A stretch of DNA of 64,000 bases from Sporolactobacillus sp. THM7-4. Its GTDB lineage: Bacteria > Bacillota > Bacilli > Bacillales > Sporolactobacillaceae. Shown in pieces: positions 7,972-18,224 of this stretch (position 1 is the stretch's first letter; each line of letters starts with the position of its first letter). The notes beneath the pieces are model-generated. The model was given only the letters and a program-made list of their open reading frames with translations. It was not told where the DNA came from and did not search any database. The translations under genes and the position numbers were made by a program. The stretch is taken from the NCBI RefSeq assembly GCF_004153165.1, contig NZ_SEMD01000004.1, positions 124,001 to 188,000 on the forward strand, read 5' to 3'.

Positions 7972-9102
7972 ATGGACAAAGTGATTATTGTGGGCGGGGG
8001 AATTGTCGGAATGACGGCGGCTTATCTGCTTGCTAAAGATGGATGCGATGTGACCGTGATTGATCGAAAGGAAAGAGGCCAGGCGACTGATGCAGCAGCC
8101 GGCGTTATCTGTCCGTGGCTCTCAAAAAGACGCAATAAAGCCTGGTATGCTCTCGCGTCGGGCGGTGCGCGTTTTTATGAACAGCTGGTTTTCGACCTGT
8201 CACGGGATACACATGTCGCTACCGGTTACCGAAAAGCAGGGGCGCTCGCTATCCGTGAACATACAGATGTTCTTTATGAACTGGCGGACAAAGCCTGCGA
8301 ACGCCGAAAGGATGCTCCGGAAATCGGTGAAGTCGATGTGCTCACCCCGGAAGAAACAAAAAACTATTTTCCGCTGATCGCTGATTCGTTTGCTGCCGTT
8401 TATGTCTCCGGAGGCGCCCGCGCAGACGGCCGGATGCTGCGTCAGGCACTCGAGAAGGGTGCGCAGGGACATGGCGCGAGATACATACAGGACACAGCTA
8501 TCCTTCATCGTACGGCAGATCGGGTAGACGGGGTTGTCTGCCTGTCATCGGGACTTGTGATCCATGCGGATCAAATCATCCTTGCAGCGGGTGCGTGGGC
8601 CGCGGATCTTCTCGCTCCAATTGGATTCAGGACAGATGTTCTGCCTCAGAAAGGGCAGCTGCTTCACGTCACCCTGCCCGATATGTGTACGGAAAACTGG
8701 CCGGTTGTCCTTCCGCCCGGTTCGCATGATATTGTCCCCTTTCCAAACGGCCGCATCGTGATTGGAGCAACTCACGAAAAGACGGAAGACGGGTTTGATC
8801 TGAGACCGACGGCGGGTGGCGTTTTGGAAGTGCTTACAGACGCTGTCAGGTTTGCGCCGGGCCTGAAAGAAGCGGCGATCTCAGTCATTCGCGTCGGAAC
8901 ACGCCCCTATACACCGGATTATTCCCCGTTCATCGGCCAGGTGCCAGGATATCCTTCACTGTGGATGGCCAACGGTTTCGGTTCGTCCGGGTTAACAGCA
9001 GGTCCTTTCGCCGGGTGGCTGCTGGCTAAAAAAATACTCGGCGAGGAAACACCAGTCGATCTTAAGCCCTATGACCCATCTCCTTACCTGCATAATCTTT
9101 AA
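7972..9102 (+). CDS. FAD-dependent amine/D-amino acid oxidoreductase (DAO family)
   Basis: 376 residues. The N-terminal dinucleotide-binding motif GGGIVGMTAAYLLAKDG (about 7-23) is followed by V-x-V-I-D-R. The C-terminal FAD-contact region includes G-T-R-P-Y-T-P-D-Y and N-G-F-G-S-S-G-L-T-A-G-P. This is the DadA/glycine-oxidase-like DAO family, which oxidises amines or D-amino acids, passing electrons to oxygen or a quinone. The exact substrate cannot be told. No thiazole synthesis genes are adjacent, which argues against ThiO. AAGGGGTG at about 7953 is somewhat far from the ATG at 7972. The divergent neighbour is a fructosamine-kinase homologue, so a shared role in Amadori-product repair is possible but speculative. 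Confidence 0.82.
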   Translation: MDKVIIVGGGIVGMTAAYLLAKDGCDVTVIDRKERGQATDAAAGVICPWLSKRRNKAWYALASGGARFYEQLVFDLSRDTHVATGYRKAGALAIREHTDVLYELADKACERRKDAPEIGEVDVLTPEETKNYFPLIADSFAAVYVSGGARADGRMLRQALEKGAQGHGARYIQDTAILHRTADRVDGVVCLSSGLVIHADQIILAAGAWAADLLAPIGFRTDVLPQKGQLLHVTLPDMCTENWPVVLPPGSHDIVPFPNGRIVIGATHEKTEDGFDLRPTAGGVLEVLTDAVRFAPGLKEAAISVIRVGTRPYTPDYSPFIGQVPGYPSLWMANGFGSSGLTAGPFAGWLLAKKILGEETPVDLKPYDPSPYLHNL

Positions 9103-9362
9103 CCGTAAAGTCATCAAGTCATCAAACCTGTTTCCCTCACCTCATTCGGCAGGACTGCCGGGTAACAGGTCTGTGGCTGCTCCTTTGGTAAAGCGCTTTC
9201 TTTTAACCGATAAATCCACCGCGAAACGGCTGTTCACAGGATAGTCAGCTGATTGACTCATGAATTTTTCTCTATTTTGACACAATTAGTTCGTTTTCGA
9301 TAAAGGAATAATCATTTTTTTATAGAATATTTATTTAAAAAGTATCAAAGGGCGTGAAATAA

Positions 9363-11306
9363 TTGATAACGATCGATAATATTTCGCAGCAATATCCAGG
9401 TGATGTTGACCTGTATTTATTTCACGAAGGCACGCTTTATGAAGGATACAAAGTGTTCGGCGCACATTTTCAGGAGTTTAATGGAATAAAAGGTTTTCGT
9501 TTCTCAGTCTGGGCCCCGAATGCTAAAAGTGTCTCGGTTGTTGGCGATTTCAACAATTGGGATGCCCGGAAAAATAAAATGGAACCGGTTAAACAGTCGG
9601 GCGTATGGAGCCTTTTTATCCCGGGTCTTGGCGAAGGAGAGAAGTATAAATATGCCGTAGAATCCCGATCCGGATCGATCGCGCTGAAAGCAGATCCCTA
9701 TGCCTTTTTTGCAGAACTGCGTCCACACACAGCTTCACTGACCTGCTCCCTTGATAAATATCAATGGCGGGACAGGAGATGGATGAAGAGGAGGGATAAA
9801 CAGGATATTTATCACCGCCCGATGACGATCTATGAATGCCATCCCGGCACCTGGAGAAAAAAAGCGGATGGACAGCTCTACAGTTATCGGGAGCTGGCTG
9901 AGTCTCTTGTGGATTACGTCAAAAAAAGCGGATATACCCATATCGAATTAATGCCGATAATGGAGCATCCGTTCGACCGGTCCTGGGGTTATCAGATAAC
10001 CGGTTATTTCGCTCCGACGAGCCGATTCGGCCGTCCGGAAGATTTTATGTATTTTGTAGACTGCTGCCACAATCAGGGAATCGGTGTCATTCTCGACTGG
10101 ACGCCCGCCCATTTTTGCAAGGATGCGCACGGATTGGGACGATTCGACGGAACGCCTCTGTATGAACCTGCAGATCCCAATCTGTCTGAACGGCCGCAAT
10201 GGGGAACCTATAATTTTGACTTCACCAAAAATGAAGTATCGAGCTTTCTGATCTCAAATGCGAGATTCTGGATGGACATCTATCACGTTGACGGCTTTCG
10301 AATTGATGCAGTCTCAACCATGATCTATTTGAATCATAACCATGATCTGCCGGTTCCCGTGAAGAACAGGGAAGGCGGGGAAGAAAATTTAGAAGCGATT
10401 GAATTTCTTAAAAAAATGAATACGGCGGTTTTCAGTAAATATCCCGGCGCTTTAATGATGGCTGAAGAAGCGACCGATTATCCGCTTGTGTCTGCTCCGG
10501 TTCAGGACGGAGGGCTCGGATTCAATTATAAATGGAACATGGGCTGGGTCCATGATGTGTTGCGATACATGCGCCTTGAAACTCACGAAAGGAAGGACCA
10601 TCATCAGTTAATTACTTTTTCCATGCTCTATGCTTTTTCCGAGAATTTCGTTCTGCCATTTTCACATGATGAACTGGTTTATGGGAAGCGATCGCTGCTC
10701 AATAAAATGCCTGGGGACGAATGGCAAAGGTTTGCCAACCTGCGTCTGCTCTACGGTTTTTTCATGACTCATCCGGGGAAAAAGCTCCAATTTATGGGCT
10801 GCGAGTTTGCCCAGTTTGATGAGTGGAAGGATTTGGAACAACTGGACTGGCAGCTGATGGATTTCAAAATGCATCGCGCTTTTTACCGTTATACAACGGC
10901 AATCAATCATTTTTATCAGAAAACGTCCTGCCTGTGGCGGCTGGATCATGAAGGAGAGGGATTTGAATGGATTGATCCGAATAACGCCAGACAAAGCATT
11001 ATTGTTTTTATGCGAAAAGGAAGACGGAAGGGGGAGTATTGCATTGTTGTCTGCAATTTTACAGCTAAAGTTTATCACAACTATCGAATCGGCGTCCCGT
11101 CACTCGGATATTATCTCGAAATGTTTAACAGTGACGCCGAGCCGTTCGGAGGTTCAGGGCAGTGTAACCCCGAGCCCGCAGCTTCCGTTCAGGAGCCTTA
11201 TCACAACCAGCGTTTCAGCATGGAAATTACGGTTCCTCCTCTCGGAATGGCCGTCTTTATGAAAAAAACAAAAAAGCGCAACAACGAATCGTACATCTAC
11301 AGGTGA
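9363..11306 (+). CDS. glgB: 1,4-alpha-glucan branching enzyme
   Basis: 647 residues. An N-terminal CBM48-like domain (F-S-V-W-A-P-N-A) leads into a GH13 barrel with DWTPAHF (region I), GFRIDAVS carrying the nucleophile Asp, MAEEATDY carrying the acid Glu, and FSHDEL. It transfers alpha-1,4 chains to alpha-1,6 positions, creating glycogen branches. The start is TTG at 9363 with AAAGGGCG upstream. It opens the glycogen operon and glgA follows after 42 bp. A TTGACA at 9277-9282 may be a -35 box, but no good -10 follows it. Length and motifs are those of active GlgB. Confidence 0.95.
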   Translation: MITIDNISQQYPGDVDLYLFHEGTLYEGYKVFGAHFQEFNGIKGFRFSVWAPNAKSVSVVGDFNNWDARKNKMEPVKQSGVWSLFIPGLGEGEKYKYAVESRSGSIALKADPYAFFAELRPHTASLTCSLDKYQWRDRRWMKRRDKQDIYHRPMTIYECHPGTWRKKADGQLYSYRELAESLVDYVKKSGYTHIELMPIMEHPFDRSWGYQITGYFAPTSRFGRPEDFMYFVDCCHNQGIGVILDWTPAHFCKDAHGLGRFDGTPLYEPADPNLSERPQWGTYNFDFTKNEVSSFLISNARFWMDIYHVDGFRIDAVSTMIYLNHNHDLPVPVKNREGGEENLEAIEFLKKMNTAVFSKYPGALMMAEEATDYPLVSAPVQDGGLGFNYKWNMGWVHDVLRYMRLETHERKDHHQLITFSMLYAFSENFVLPFSHDELVYGKRSLLNKMPGDEWQRFANLRLLYGFFMTHPGKKLQFMGCEFAQFDEWKDLEQLDWQLMDFKMHRAFYRYTTAINHFYQKTSCLWRLDHEGEGFEWIDPNNARQSIIVFMRKGRRKGEYCIVVCNFTAKVYHNYRIGVPSLGYYLEMFNSDAEPFGGSGQCNPEPAASVQEPYHNQRFSMEITVPPLGMAVFMKKTKKRNNESYIYR

Positions 11307-11348
11307 ACAGGCATGATGCCGGATGGATGTTAAGCGGGGGGTCATAGG

Positions 11349-12788
11349 ATGAACGTATTATTCGCTGCTTCAGAATGTGTTCCATTTGTGAAAACAGGAG
11401 GGCTTGGGGATGTGATAGGGGCATTGCCCAAAGCGCTTCAAAACAAAAAAGTCAACGTCAGTGTGATTTTGCCCAGGTATGAAGATATTTCGGATGATTA
11501 TAAAAAGAAAATGGTTCATCTCACTCATTTTCATGTTCCACTCGGCTGGAGGAACCAGTATTGCGGGATAGATTATCTTGATGAAGCGGGTATTCGCTAC
11601 TATTTTGTCGATAACGAGTATTATTTTAAGCGTCATGGAAGCTACGGCTATTTTGATGACGGAGAACGGTTCGCTTATTTTTCCCGGGCGGTTCTGGAGG
11701 CGCTGCCTCATCTGCCGGTGAAACCCGACATCATTCATTGTCATGACTGGCAGACCGGTCCAATTTGCGTGATGCTCCGGAGCCATTATGCGAATCACCC
11801 CTTTTATCAACCCATCAGGACTGTATTTACCATACACAATCTCAAGTATCAGGGCGTTTTTCCAAAATCGGTGCTTTCTGAGCTGCTTGATTTAAGTGAC
11901 CGGTATTTCCAAATGGATGCTCTTGAATTTTACGGCGGTGTCAGCTATTTAAAAGCAGGACTGGCCTACGCGGATTTTCTGACGACGGTCAGCGGGACCT
12001 ATGCCGGGGAAATCCAGATGCCCTATTATGGTGAACGTCTGGACGGTTTCCTGAGGTGGCACAGCGGAAAGCTGCGCGGTATCATCAACGGTATCGACAA
12101 CGATCGCTATAATCCCGAAAATGATCCATACATTTATCAGACATACAACTCCAGTGAAGGGAAGCAGGAAAATAAACGTTGCCTCCAGAAAGACCTCAGT
12201 TTGCGGGTGGATGGATCCATACCTGTTGTCGGAATGATTACACGGCTGACTGAGCAGAAGGGAATAGATCTTGTCTTACGCGTTTTTCACGAACTGATGC
12301 AGCTGAACATTCAGTTCATATTGCTCGGAACAGGTGAACAGATCTATGAATCTGCATTCCGTTCACTTGCTGATCACTATCCGGATAACATGAGGACTCA
12401 TATTTTCTTTGACGAAGCGTTGGCAAGAAAAATCTATTCAGCTTCCGACCTGTTTCTGATGCCGTCCAAGTTTGAGCCTTGCGGGATCGGACAACTCCTT
12501 GCCATGCGGTATGGCAGTCTTCCCGTCGTCAGAGAAACGGGCGGTCTGAAGGATACAGTTATCCCTTATGATGAATTCAGAGATCAGGGATATGGTTTCA
12601 GTTTTTCAAATTATAATGCACACGACATGCTTTATACCGTTGAAAGGGCTTTAACTATCTATCGTTTCCAGCCGGAAAAATGGAATAGCCTCGTAAACCG
12701 GGCGATGAAATTGAATTTTGGATGGGAAAATTCGGCTGAAGAATATAAAAAGCTGTACACGTCATTATTAAGCATAGATGATAAATAA
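11349..12788 (+). CDS. glgA: Glycogen synthase (ADP-glucose type)
   Basis: 479 residues, GT5 family. The ADP-glucose-binding KTGGLGDV motif is at about residues 16-23, GIDYLDE and DWQTGP motifs follow, and the C-terminal domain has TRLTEQKG and PSKFEPCGIGQL with the catalytic Glu. It extends glycogen chains from ADP-glucose made by GlgC/GlgD. A G-rich ribosome site precedes the ATG at 11349. In many Firmicutes glgA lies after glgD; here it is between glgB and a 519-bp gap before glgC, so the order B-A-C-D-P is a rearranged version of the common operon. Confidence 0.95.
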   Translation: MNVLFAASECVPFVKTGGLGDVIGALPKALQNKKVNVSVILPRYEDISDDYKKKMVHLTHFHVPLGWRNQYCGIDYLDEAGIRYYFVDNEYYFKRHGSYGYFDDGERFAYFSRAVLEALPHLPVKPDIIHCHDWQTGPICVMLRSHYANHPFYQPIRTVFTIHNLKYQGVFPKSVLSELLDLSDRYFQMDALEFYGGVSYLKAGLAYADFLTTVSGTYAGEIQMPYYGERLDGFLRWHSGKLRGIINGIDNDRYNPENDPYIYQTYNSSEGKQENKRCLQKDLSLRVDGSIPVVGMITRLTEQKGIDLVLRVFHELMQLNIQFILLGTGEQIYESAFRSLADHYPDNMRTHIFFDEALARKIYSASDLFLMPSKFEPCGIGQLLAMRYGSLPVVRETGGLKDTVIPYDEFRDQGYGFSFSNYNAHDMLYTVERALTIYRFQPEKWNSLVNRAMKLNFGWENSAEEYKKLYTSLLSIDDK

Positions 12789-12993
12789 ATAAATAGGAAT
12801 AGAGATAGATAAGCTTTTCAGGAGCAAGCGAGCGTGGTCCATTTTCACCCTTATTTTTTCTGAAAACGATAAGGGATGCACTGATAAAATTAAGAAATAG
12901 TTATATAATTAAAATATAAAAGAATTTTCTTCATGATCTAAACTTGTTTTAAACGAAACTGCGTACATCTCAGCAAACAAGAGAAGGAGGAGG

Positions 12994-13098
12994 TTAAAAA
13001 AGGATAAATCAGCTGAAAACGCAGTTCAGATAGATCCAGCCTATATAAAAATCTATGATGATAGCCGGAAAAAGAATTTTAACATGGGAAGTAGATAA
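12994..13098 (+). other. Start-less 34-codon reading frame behind a strong ribosome site
   Basis: A frame runs from TTA at 12994 to TAA at 13096-13098 directly after AAGGAGGAGG, and its amino acid content looks protein-like (for example AENAVQIDPAYIKIYDDS). No ATG, GTG or TTG occurs in this frame between the upstream stop at 12934 and the ribosome site. It may be the end of a decayed gene, a leader peptide with a rare start, or chance. I do not recognise it. Confidence 0.25.
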
Positions 13099-13105
13099 GA
13101 AAGTG

Positions 13106-13138
13106 TGAAAGCGGTTAACTGGTTGTACCCTGTTAACC
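13106..13138 (+). promoter_or_regulatory. cre-like half site and hairpin upstream of glgC
   Basis: TGAAAGCGGTTAAC (13106-13119) matches the left half of the CcpA-binding cre consensus well and the right half poorly. GGTTAAC (13113-13119) and GTTAACC (13132-13138) form a 7-bp stem over a 12-base loop. No T-run follows, so this is not a classical terminator. Confidence 0.35.
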
Positions 13139-13307
13139 TTCGTCTTTTGATTCATTGTTTAATAAAAGTTTGAAGCTGTTCTTCCTGTTTTCCCTTTTTA
13201 GCATTCACATAAACGGTGGTTGTAAGATTAACCGAAAAAATATAAACAGACTGCTGTGTGGGAGGTGCAAGGAAAGAGTGGGTCGTCCCATTCTTTTTCC
13301 GGACATA

Positions 13308-14453
13308 ATGAAAAATGACATGATTGCGATGATTTTGGCAGGCGGGCAAGGTTCCAGATTAGGGAAGTTAACAAGAACAATCGCAAAACCGGCAGTCCCT
13401 TTCGGAGGCAAATACCGGATTATTGATTTTTCGTTAAGCAACTGCTCAAATTCCGGTATCCAGACGATCGGTGTTGTGACGCAATATCAGCCGCTTGAAT
13501 TGAACAGCCATATCGGCAACGGTTCGCACTGGGGTCTGGATCACAAGGACGGCGGAGTAACGATATTACAGCCCCATTCCAGTATCGACGGCGAGAAATG
13601 GTTTGAAGGGACGGCACATGCCATCTATCAGAATATCAGTTATATTGACAGTCATCATCCGACTTATTTGCTGATTTTGTCCGGTGACCACATCTACAAA
13701 ATGGATTACGAGCACATGCTTCATTTCCATAAGAGAAAGAATGCGACGGCGACAGTGGCAGTCATTCGTGTTCCTTATTCGGATGCATCACGGTTCGGCA
13801 TTATGAATACCGATAATACTGACCGAATTATTGAGTTCGAAGAGAAACCGGCGAAGCCGAAAAGTAATCTGGCATCGATGGGGATCTATATTTTTACGTG
13901 GGAAGTCCTGCGCCGATACTTGATGGAGAGTCATGCGACCGGCCAAAATATGGATGATTTCGGTAAAAATGTGATTCCTTCTTTTCTGGCCAATGGTGAA
14001 AATGTTTTCGCCTACGCCTTTGAAGGTTACTGGAAGGATGTCGGGACGATTGAAAGTCTCTGGGAAGCGAATATGGCGTTCATTGATCCTGACCACGAAT
14101 TAAACATCCGCGATAAATCCTGGCGTATCTATTCTAAAAATCCTGTCGCCCCGCCTCATTACCTGACCAGGGACGCTGTTGTAAAGGAATCACTGGTCGT
14201 TGACGGCTGTTATATCGCAGGAGAAGTGGATCACTCAATCATCTCGCAAAATGTTAAAATCGGTGCCAACAGTAAAATCAGGGATTCAATTGTGATGGCC
14301 AATACGGTAATCGGCAAAAATGTGATGATTGACCGGGCTATAATCGGAGAAAATGCCACTTTGGCGGACAATGCACAGGTTATCGGCAACGATGAGATTG
14401 AAGTAGTCGGTTATAACGAAATGGTAGGAGGAATGACTGATGAAGAAGAATAA
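13308..14453 (+). CDS. glgC: Glucose-1-phosphate adenylyltransferase
   Basis: 381 residues. The nucleotide-binding [13 protein letters not shown] motif starts at residue 7, followed by [42 protein letters not shown] and a C-terminal left-handed beta-helix. It makes ADP-glucose from glucose-1-phosphate and ATP, the committed step of glycogen synthesis. The ATG at 13308 gives the family-standard N-terminus but lacks a clear ribosome site. A GTG at 13278 is better placed after GGAGGTG and AAGGAAAG, so the true protein may be 10 residues longer. It overlaps glgD by 14 bp, suggesting coupled translation of the two subunits. Confidence 0.93.
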   Translation: MKNDMIAMILAGGQGSRLGKLTRTIAKPAVPFGGKYRIIDFSLSNCSNSGIQTIGVVTQYQPLELNSHIGNGSHWGLDHKDGGVTILQPHSSIDGEKWFEGTAHAIYQNISYIDSHHPTYLLILSGDHIYKMDYEHMLHFHKRKNATATVAVIRVPYSDASRFGIMNTDNTDRIIEFEEKPAKPKSNLASMGIYIFTWEVLRRYLMESHATGQNMDDFGKNVIPSFLANGENVFAYAFEGYWKDVGTIESLWEANMAFIDPDHELNIRDKSWRIYSKNPVAPPHYLTRDAVVKESLVVDGCYIAGEVDHSIISQNVKIGANSKIRDSIVMANTVIGKNVMIDRAIIGENATLADNAQVIGNDEIEVVGYNEMVGGMTDEEE

Positions 14454-15666
14454 AATTTGCGGTATTCTTAACTTAACAGAGTCCAAACTGGCAATAAATC
14501 CGCTCACTTACTATCGTCCTGTGGCCGGTCTTCCTTTTGCCTGCCGGTATCGTCTGATTGACTTTCCATTAACGAATATGGCGACAGCAGGAGTTGAAAC
14601 GATTGGTATTTTTGCTAATGAAAGTGTACGTTCCATTTATGACCATGTTCGCAGCGGAAAAGAATGGGGCCTTGACAGTATCAATGGAGGACTGTTTTTC
14701 TTTTCATCTATAATGGGTGATTTGAGACCGGGACAATTAATGAAAACAGGAGACATTGATAACTATTTTAATAACATTGAGTTTATCGAGAAGTCCGGCG
14801 CTGAATATGTGATCGTGATGGGAGCGCGGAATTTGTGCAATATCGATGTTCAGACGGTACTGCGCAGCCATATTGAACAGGGAACAGCCATGACCGTCGT
14901 GTATAAAGCTGTTGACCATCTTTCCGTTGCAGATCAGGACCTTTCCTGCCTGTCTATTGGAGAAGACGGACTGGTCAAAGGCTTAAAATCGTGTACATTG
15001 CATCGAAACAATCACAAAGCTCTGATCAATACGGAAATCTATCTGATGAACAGCACGCTGCTTGCCAAAATGATCCGAAATGCCGTTGCCGAGAACGAAC
15101 AATGCAATCTAAGCGACGTTCTTCACCAGGCGATGATTAAGCTGCCAACCAATGGATTTGAGTATACCGGCTACTTCAAAAGCATCAATTCGATCAAGTC
15201 TTATTATGATGCGAATATTGATATGTTGAAAGAAGCCAACCTGACCGCTCTCCTCAAGGGCAGCCAGATCATTCGTACAAAGGTTAAAAATGAGGCGCCG
15301 ACTTATTATAGCCGCACTTCCGACGTTCGTGATTCACTGGTAGCTAATGGATGCTTGATTAAAGGAACGGTTGACCATTCTCTCGTGTTCCGAAATGTCA
15401 CTATTGAAAAGAATGCCATGGTAAGCAGCTCGATTATCATGCAGGGGAGTTACATTGGCAGCGGTGTTGAATTGAGATACGTTATTCTGGATAAACAGGT
15501 GAAAATTGAAGCGAATACAAAACTGATCGGATCAAAAGATAAACCAATTGTTATCGAAAAAAATTCGGTGATCAGCCGTATTCTTGAAGAACGTAAGTAC
15601 TCAGAAGAAAAAATGTATGAATGGAAGAAGGAGACGGGCAGATATAAGACAACCCTTTTATCCTGA
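14440..15666 (+). CDS. glgD: GlgD, regulatory subunit of ADP-glucose pyrophosphorylase
   Basis: 408 residues. It has the same fold as GlgC but the catalytic glycine loop is degenerate: the N-terminus reads [10 protein letters not shown] instead of [24 protein letters not shown] and a C-terminal beta-helix are present. In Firmicutes GlgD partners GlgC and raises its activity while having little activity alone. The 14-bp overlap with glgC fits a heteromeric enzyme. GGTAGGAGGAA at 14425-14434 lies just before the ATG at 14440. Confidence 0.93.
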   Translation: MKKNKICGILNLTESKLAINPLTYYRPVAGLPFACRYRLIDFPLTNMATAGVETIGIFANESVRSIYDHVRSGKEWGLDSINGGLFFFSSIMGDLRPGQLMKTGDIDNYFNNIEFIEKSGAEYVIVMGARNLCNIDVQTVLRSHIEQGTAMTVVYKAVDHLSVADQDLSCLSIGEDGLVKGLKSCTLHRNNHKALINTEIYLMNSTLLAKMIRNAVAENEQCNLSDVLHQAMIKLPTNGFEYTGYFKSINSIKSYYDANIDMLKEANLTALLKGSQIIRTKVKNEAPTYYSRTSDVRDSLVANGCLIKGTVDHSLVFRNVTIEKNAMVSSSIIMQGSYIGSGVELRYVILDKQVKIEANTKLIGSKDKPIVIEKNSVISRILEERKYSEEKMYEWKKETGRYKTTLLS

Positions 15667-15752
15667 TCACAATAATTTAGAATTTTGGGAGACTTATATT
15701 TTAGAATCGTTTCGGGTATTCTATATCCATGCGAAAACGAAGAGGTAAAAGA

Positions 15753-18158
15753 ATGGAGCTTTCGAAAAGAAGATTCAAAGAAGACTTTAAACGTACGCTG
15801 ACTGAGTTGTATTCCATGGATGTTCAGCAATCCGAACTACCGGAGCAATACTTTACATTGGGAAACCTGGTGCGGATGTATGCCTCGAAAAATTGGAGCG
15901 AGACGAATCGACGCTATCTGGAAAAAAGGAGGAAGCAGGTCTATTACTTTTCAATGGAATTTTTGCTCGGACGGATGCTTAAAAGCAATCTGCTGAATCT
16001 GGGTATTCTGGACACCGTACGATCCGGATTAAAGGATCTGGGGATGAACCTGGATAAGATTGAGCAGGTGGAACAGGATCCCGGCCTGGGAAACGGCGGC
16101 CTCGGCCGATTGGCCGCCTGTTTTATTGATTCTATGGCTACTTGTCAGATTCCCGGTCACGGAAACGGGATCCGATTTAAATATGGCCTGTTTAAACAAA
16201 AGTTTGTTAACGGATATCAGGTCGAGCTGCCTGAAAACTGGCTCCAGAACGGGAATGTCTGGGAAGTCAGGCGGATGAATCTTGCTGTAACGGTTAACTT
16301 TTACGGCCATGTATGGCTTGAGAAGAGTCCGGCCGGGTACCTGATTCCGCATCTTGAAAATGAGAAAAAGGTTCTTGCCGTTCCGTATGATACACCTGTG
16401 ATCGGTTTTAATAATCAAACAGTCAACACGCTACGTCTCTGGTCTGCGGAAGTTCCACCCCAGGATGAAGTGAGTGATTACTGGTCTTATATACAGGAGC
16501 GCAATAAGATTGAGAGTATTTCGGAAGTGCTTTATCCAGACGATTCCAATTACGAAGGACGCCTTTTGCGATTGAAACAGGAATATTTTTTTGTTTCGGC
16601 GGGTGTCCAAAGTATTATACGGCATTACCGGAAAATGCATTTACGGATGACGCAGCTTGCTGAAAAGGTATCGATACATATTAACGATACTCATCCTGCG
16701 CTTTGTGTTCCGGAGTTAATGCGTCTTTTGCTCGACGAAGAGCATATGGACTGGGATCACGCCTGGAATGTCACGGTCAATGTGCTCAGTTATACGAATC
16801 ACACGATCATGTCCGAAGCGCTCGAGAGCTGGCCAGTCGAGATGATCAGCACTCTTTTGCCCCGTATTTACCAAATCATCTGTGAGATTGATCGCCGTTT
16901 TGTCGATAGTATGAGTGCTTTATATGAAAGAGACATGATCGAGAGAACACGCATCATTGAAGGGGGTCATGTCAAGATGGCCCATCTGGCAATCATCGGA
17001 AGCCATAGTGTAAATGGTGTAGCCAGGCTGCACACGGAAATTCTGAAAGAAAAAGTACTTCACGATTTTTTCCTGATCTACCCGTCACGTTTTAACAACA
17101 AGACCAATGGAATCACGCAGCGGCGCTGGCTGATGCTGGCCAATGAACCGCTCAGACGCCTGATTGATAAGAAAATTGGAAACGACTGGGAAACTACGCC
17201 GACAGACTTGAAGATGCTCGGAGCGTTCCGAAATGATCAGGCAACGCTTATCGATTTAGCCAAAATTAAGAGATTGAATAAGCAGCATTTTGCAGATTAT
17301 GTAAAGAAAAACATGGGGATGACCATCAGCCCGGATGCCATATTTGATGTTCAGATAAAAAGGCTTCATGCCTATAAAAGGCAGCTTCTGAATCTGCTGC
17401 ACATACTCAGTCTGTATTTCAGGCTGTGCGATGATCCGGAAGCAGATATTCATCCTCGGGTATTCATTTTCGGCGCCAAGGCTGCTCCTAGTTATACGTA
17501 TGCAAAAGAAATCATTAAGTTGATCAATTCTGTTGCTGATCTGATTAATAACGATTCTTCGATTGGCAATAAATTGAAAATTGTTTTTGTAGAAAATTAC
17601 GGTGTGTCACTCGCAGAACGAATCATTCCGGCAGCAGATGTGAGTGAACAGATTTCACTTGCATCAAAAGAAGCATCCGGAACGAGCAACATGAAGCTGA
17701 TGTTGAATGGCGCCGTCACTGTAGCGACATTGGACGGGGCGAACGTGGAAATACGGGAACGGGTTGGTCCGGAAAATATTATCATTTTTGGACTGACGGA
17801 GGCCGAAGTTTATCAATATTATCGGAACGGATCATATCACTCGCACGATTATTATGAGAAAAATCCTGTGCTGCATCGCGTCCTTGATGCGTTAGTCGAT
17901 GGATCGATCCCCGGGGTCGAGGCGGAAGGGCGGGATATCTTTAATTCATTAGTGAATTACGGGGATGAATATTTTGTATTGAGAGATTTTGAGGCGTATG
18001 CCCTTGCACAGGAAAAAGTGGATCAGCTCTACCGTGACCCGTTAAAATGGCAGCGGATGGCGTTGATTAATATTGCGGGTGCAGGTGTTTTTTCTTCTGA
18101 TTACACAGTACTGCAGTATGCGAATGATATTTGGGATGTGACCAGAAAATCCCGTTGA
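15753..18158 (+). CDS. glgP: Glycogen phosphorylase
   Basis: 801 residues, GT35 family. It contains the glycine-rich EQDPGLGNGGLGRLAACF stretch near residue 105, and the pyridoxal-phosphate lysine within EASGTSNMKLMLNG about 140 residues from the end. It releases glucose-1-phosphate from glycogen chain ends, so the operon encodes both synthesis and breakdown. The ATG at 15753 was chosen over 15729 because AGAGGT at 15741-15746 fits it. It is 86 bp after glgD and 66 bp before the GH13 gene. Length matches the family. Confidence 0.95.
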   Translation: MELSKRRFKEDFKRTLTELYSMDVQQSELPEQYFTLGNLVRMYASKNWSETNRRYLEKRRKQVYYFSMEFLLGRMLKSNLLNLGILDTVRSGLKDLGMNLDKIEQVEQDPGLGNGGLGRLAACFIDSMATCQIPGHGNGIRFKYGLFKQKFVNGYQVELPENWLQNGNVWEVRRMNLAVTVNFYGHVWLEKSPAGYLIPHLENEKKVLAVPYDTPVIGFNNQTVNTLRLWSAEVPPQDEVSDYWSYIQERNKIESISEVLYPDDSNYEGRLLRLKQEYFFVSAGVQSIIRHYRKMHLRMTQLAEKVSIHINDTHPALCVPELMRLLLDEEHMDWDHAWNVTVNVLSYTNHTIMSEALESWPVEMISTLLPRIYQIICEIDRRFVDSMSALYERDMIERTRIIEGGHVKMAHLAIIGSHSVNGVARLHTEILKEKVLHDFFLIYPSRFNNKTNGITQRRWLMLANEPLRRLIDKKIGNDWETTPTDLKMLGAFRNDQATLIDLAKIKRLNKQHFADYVKKNMGMTISPDAIFDVQIKRLHAYKRQLLNLLHILSLYFRLCDDPEADIHPRVFIFGAKAAPSYTYAKEIIKLINSVADLINNDSSIGNKLKIVFVENYGVSLAERIIPAADVSEQISLASKEASGTSNMKLMLNGAVTVATLDGANVEIRERVGPENIIIFGLTEAEVYQYYRNGSYHSHDYYEKNPVLHRVLDALVDGSIPGVEAEGRDIFNSLVNYGDEYFVLRDFEAYALAQEKVDQLYRDPLKWQRMALINIAGAGVFSSDYTVLQYANDIWDVTRKSR

Positions 18159-18224
18159 TTTTTACAACAGTACAAGAATGAAAAACAATTATTCAGGAAT
18201 CGAGTAAAGAAAGGGGGTTACAAA

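Larger units (their letters stand above)
12789..13307 (+). other. 519-bp gap inside the glycogen operon
   Basis: This gap holds A/T-rich sequence after glgA (12789-12960), a strong ribosome-site-like AAGGAGGAGG at 12984-12993, a start-less open frame (12994-13098), a cre-like sequence (13106-13119) and a hairpin (13113-13138). A separate promoter for glgC-glgD-glgP is likely here, but I cannot point to convincing -35/-10 boxes. Confidence 0.6.

Noticed and set aside
9125-9169. Hairpin-rich sequence after the FAD oxidoreductase (ACCTGTT/AACAGGT with an inner CGGCAG/CTGCCG)
   Set aside because: The stem is good but no T-run follows on either strand, so I did not call a terminator.
13155-13307. 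N-terminal extension of GlgC from 13155
   Set aside because: The added 51 residues have no counterpart in GlgC, and the ribosome sites lie further downstream (near 13261-13276).
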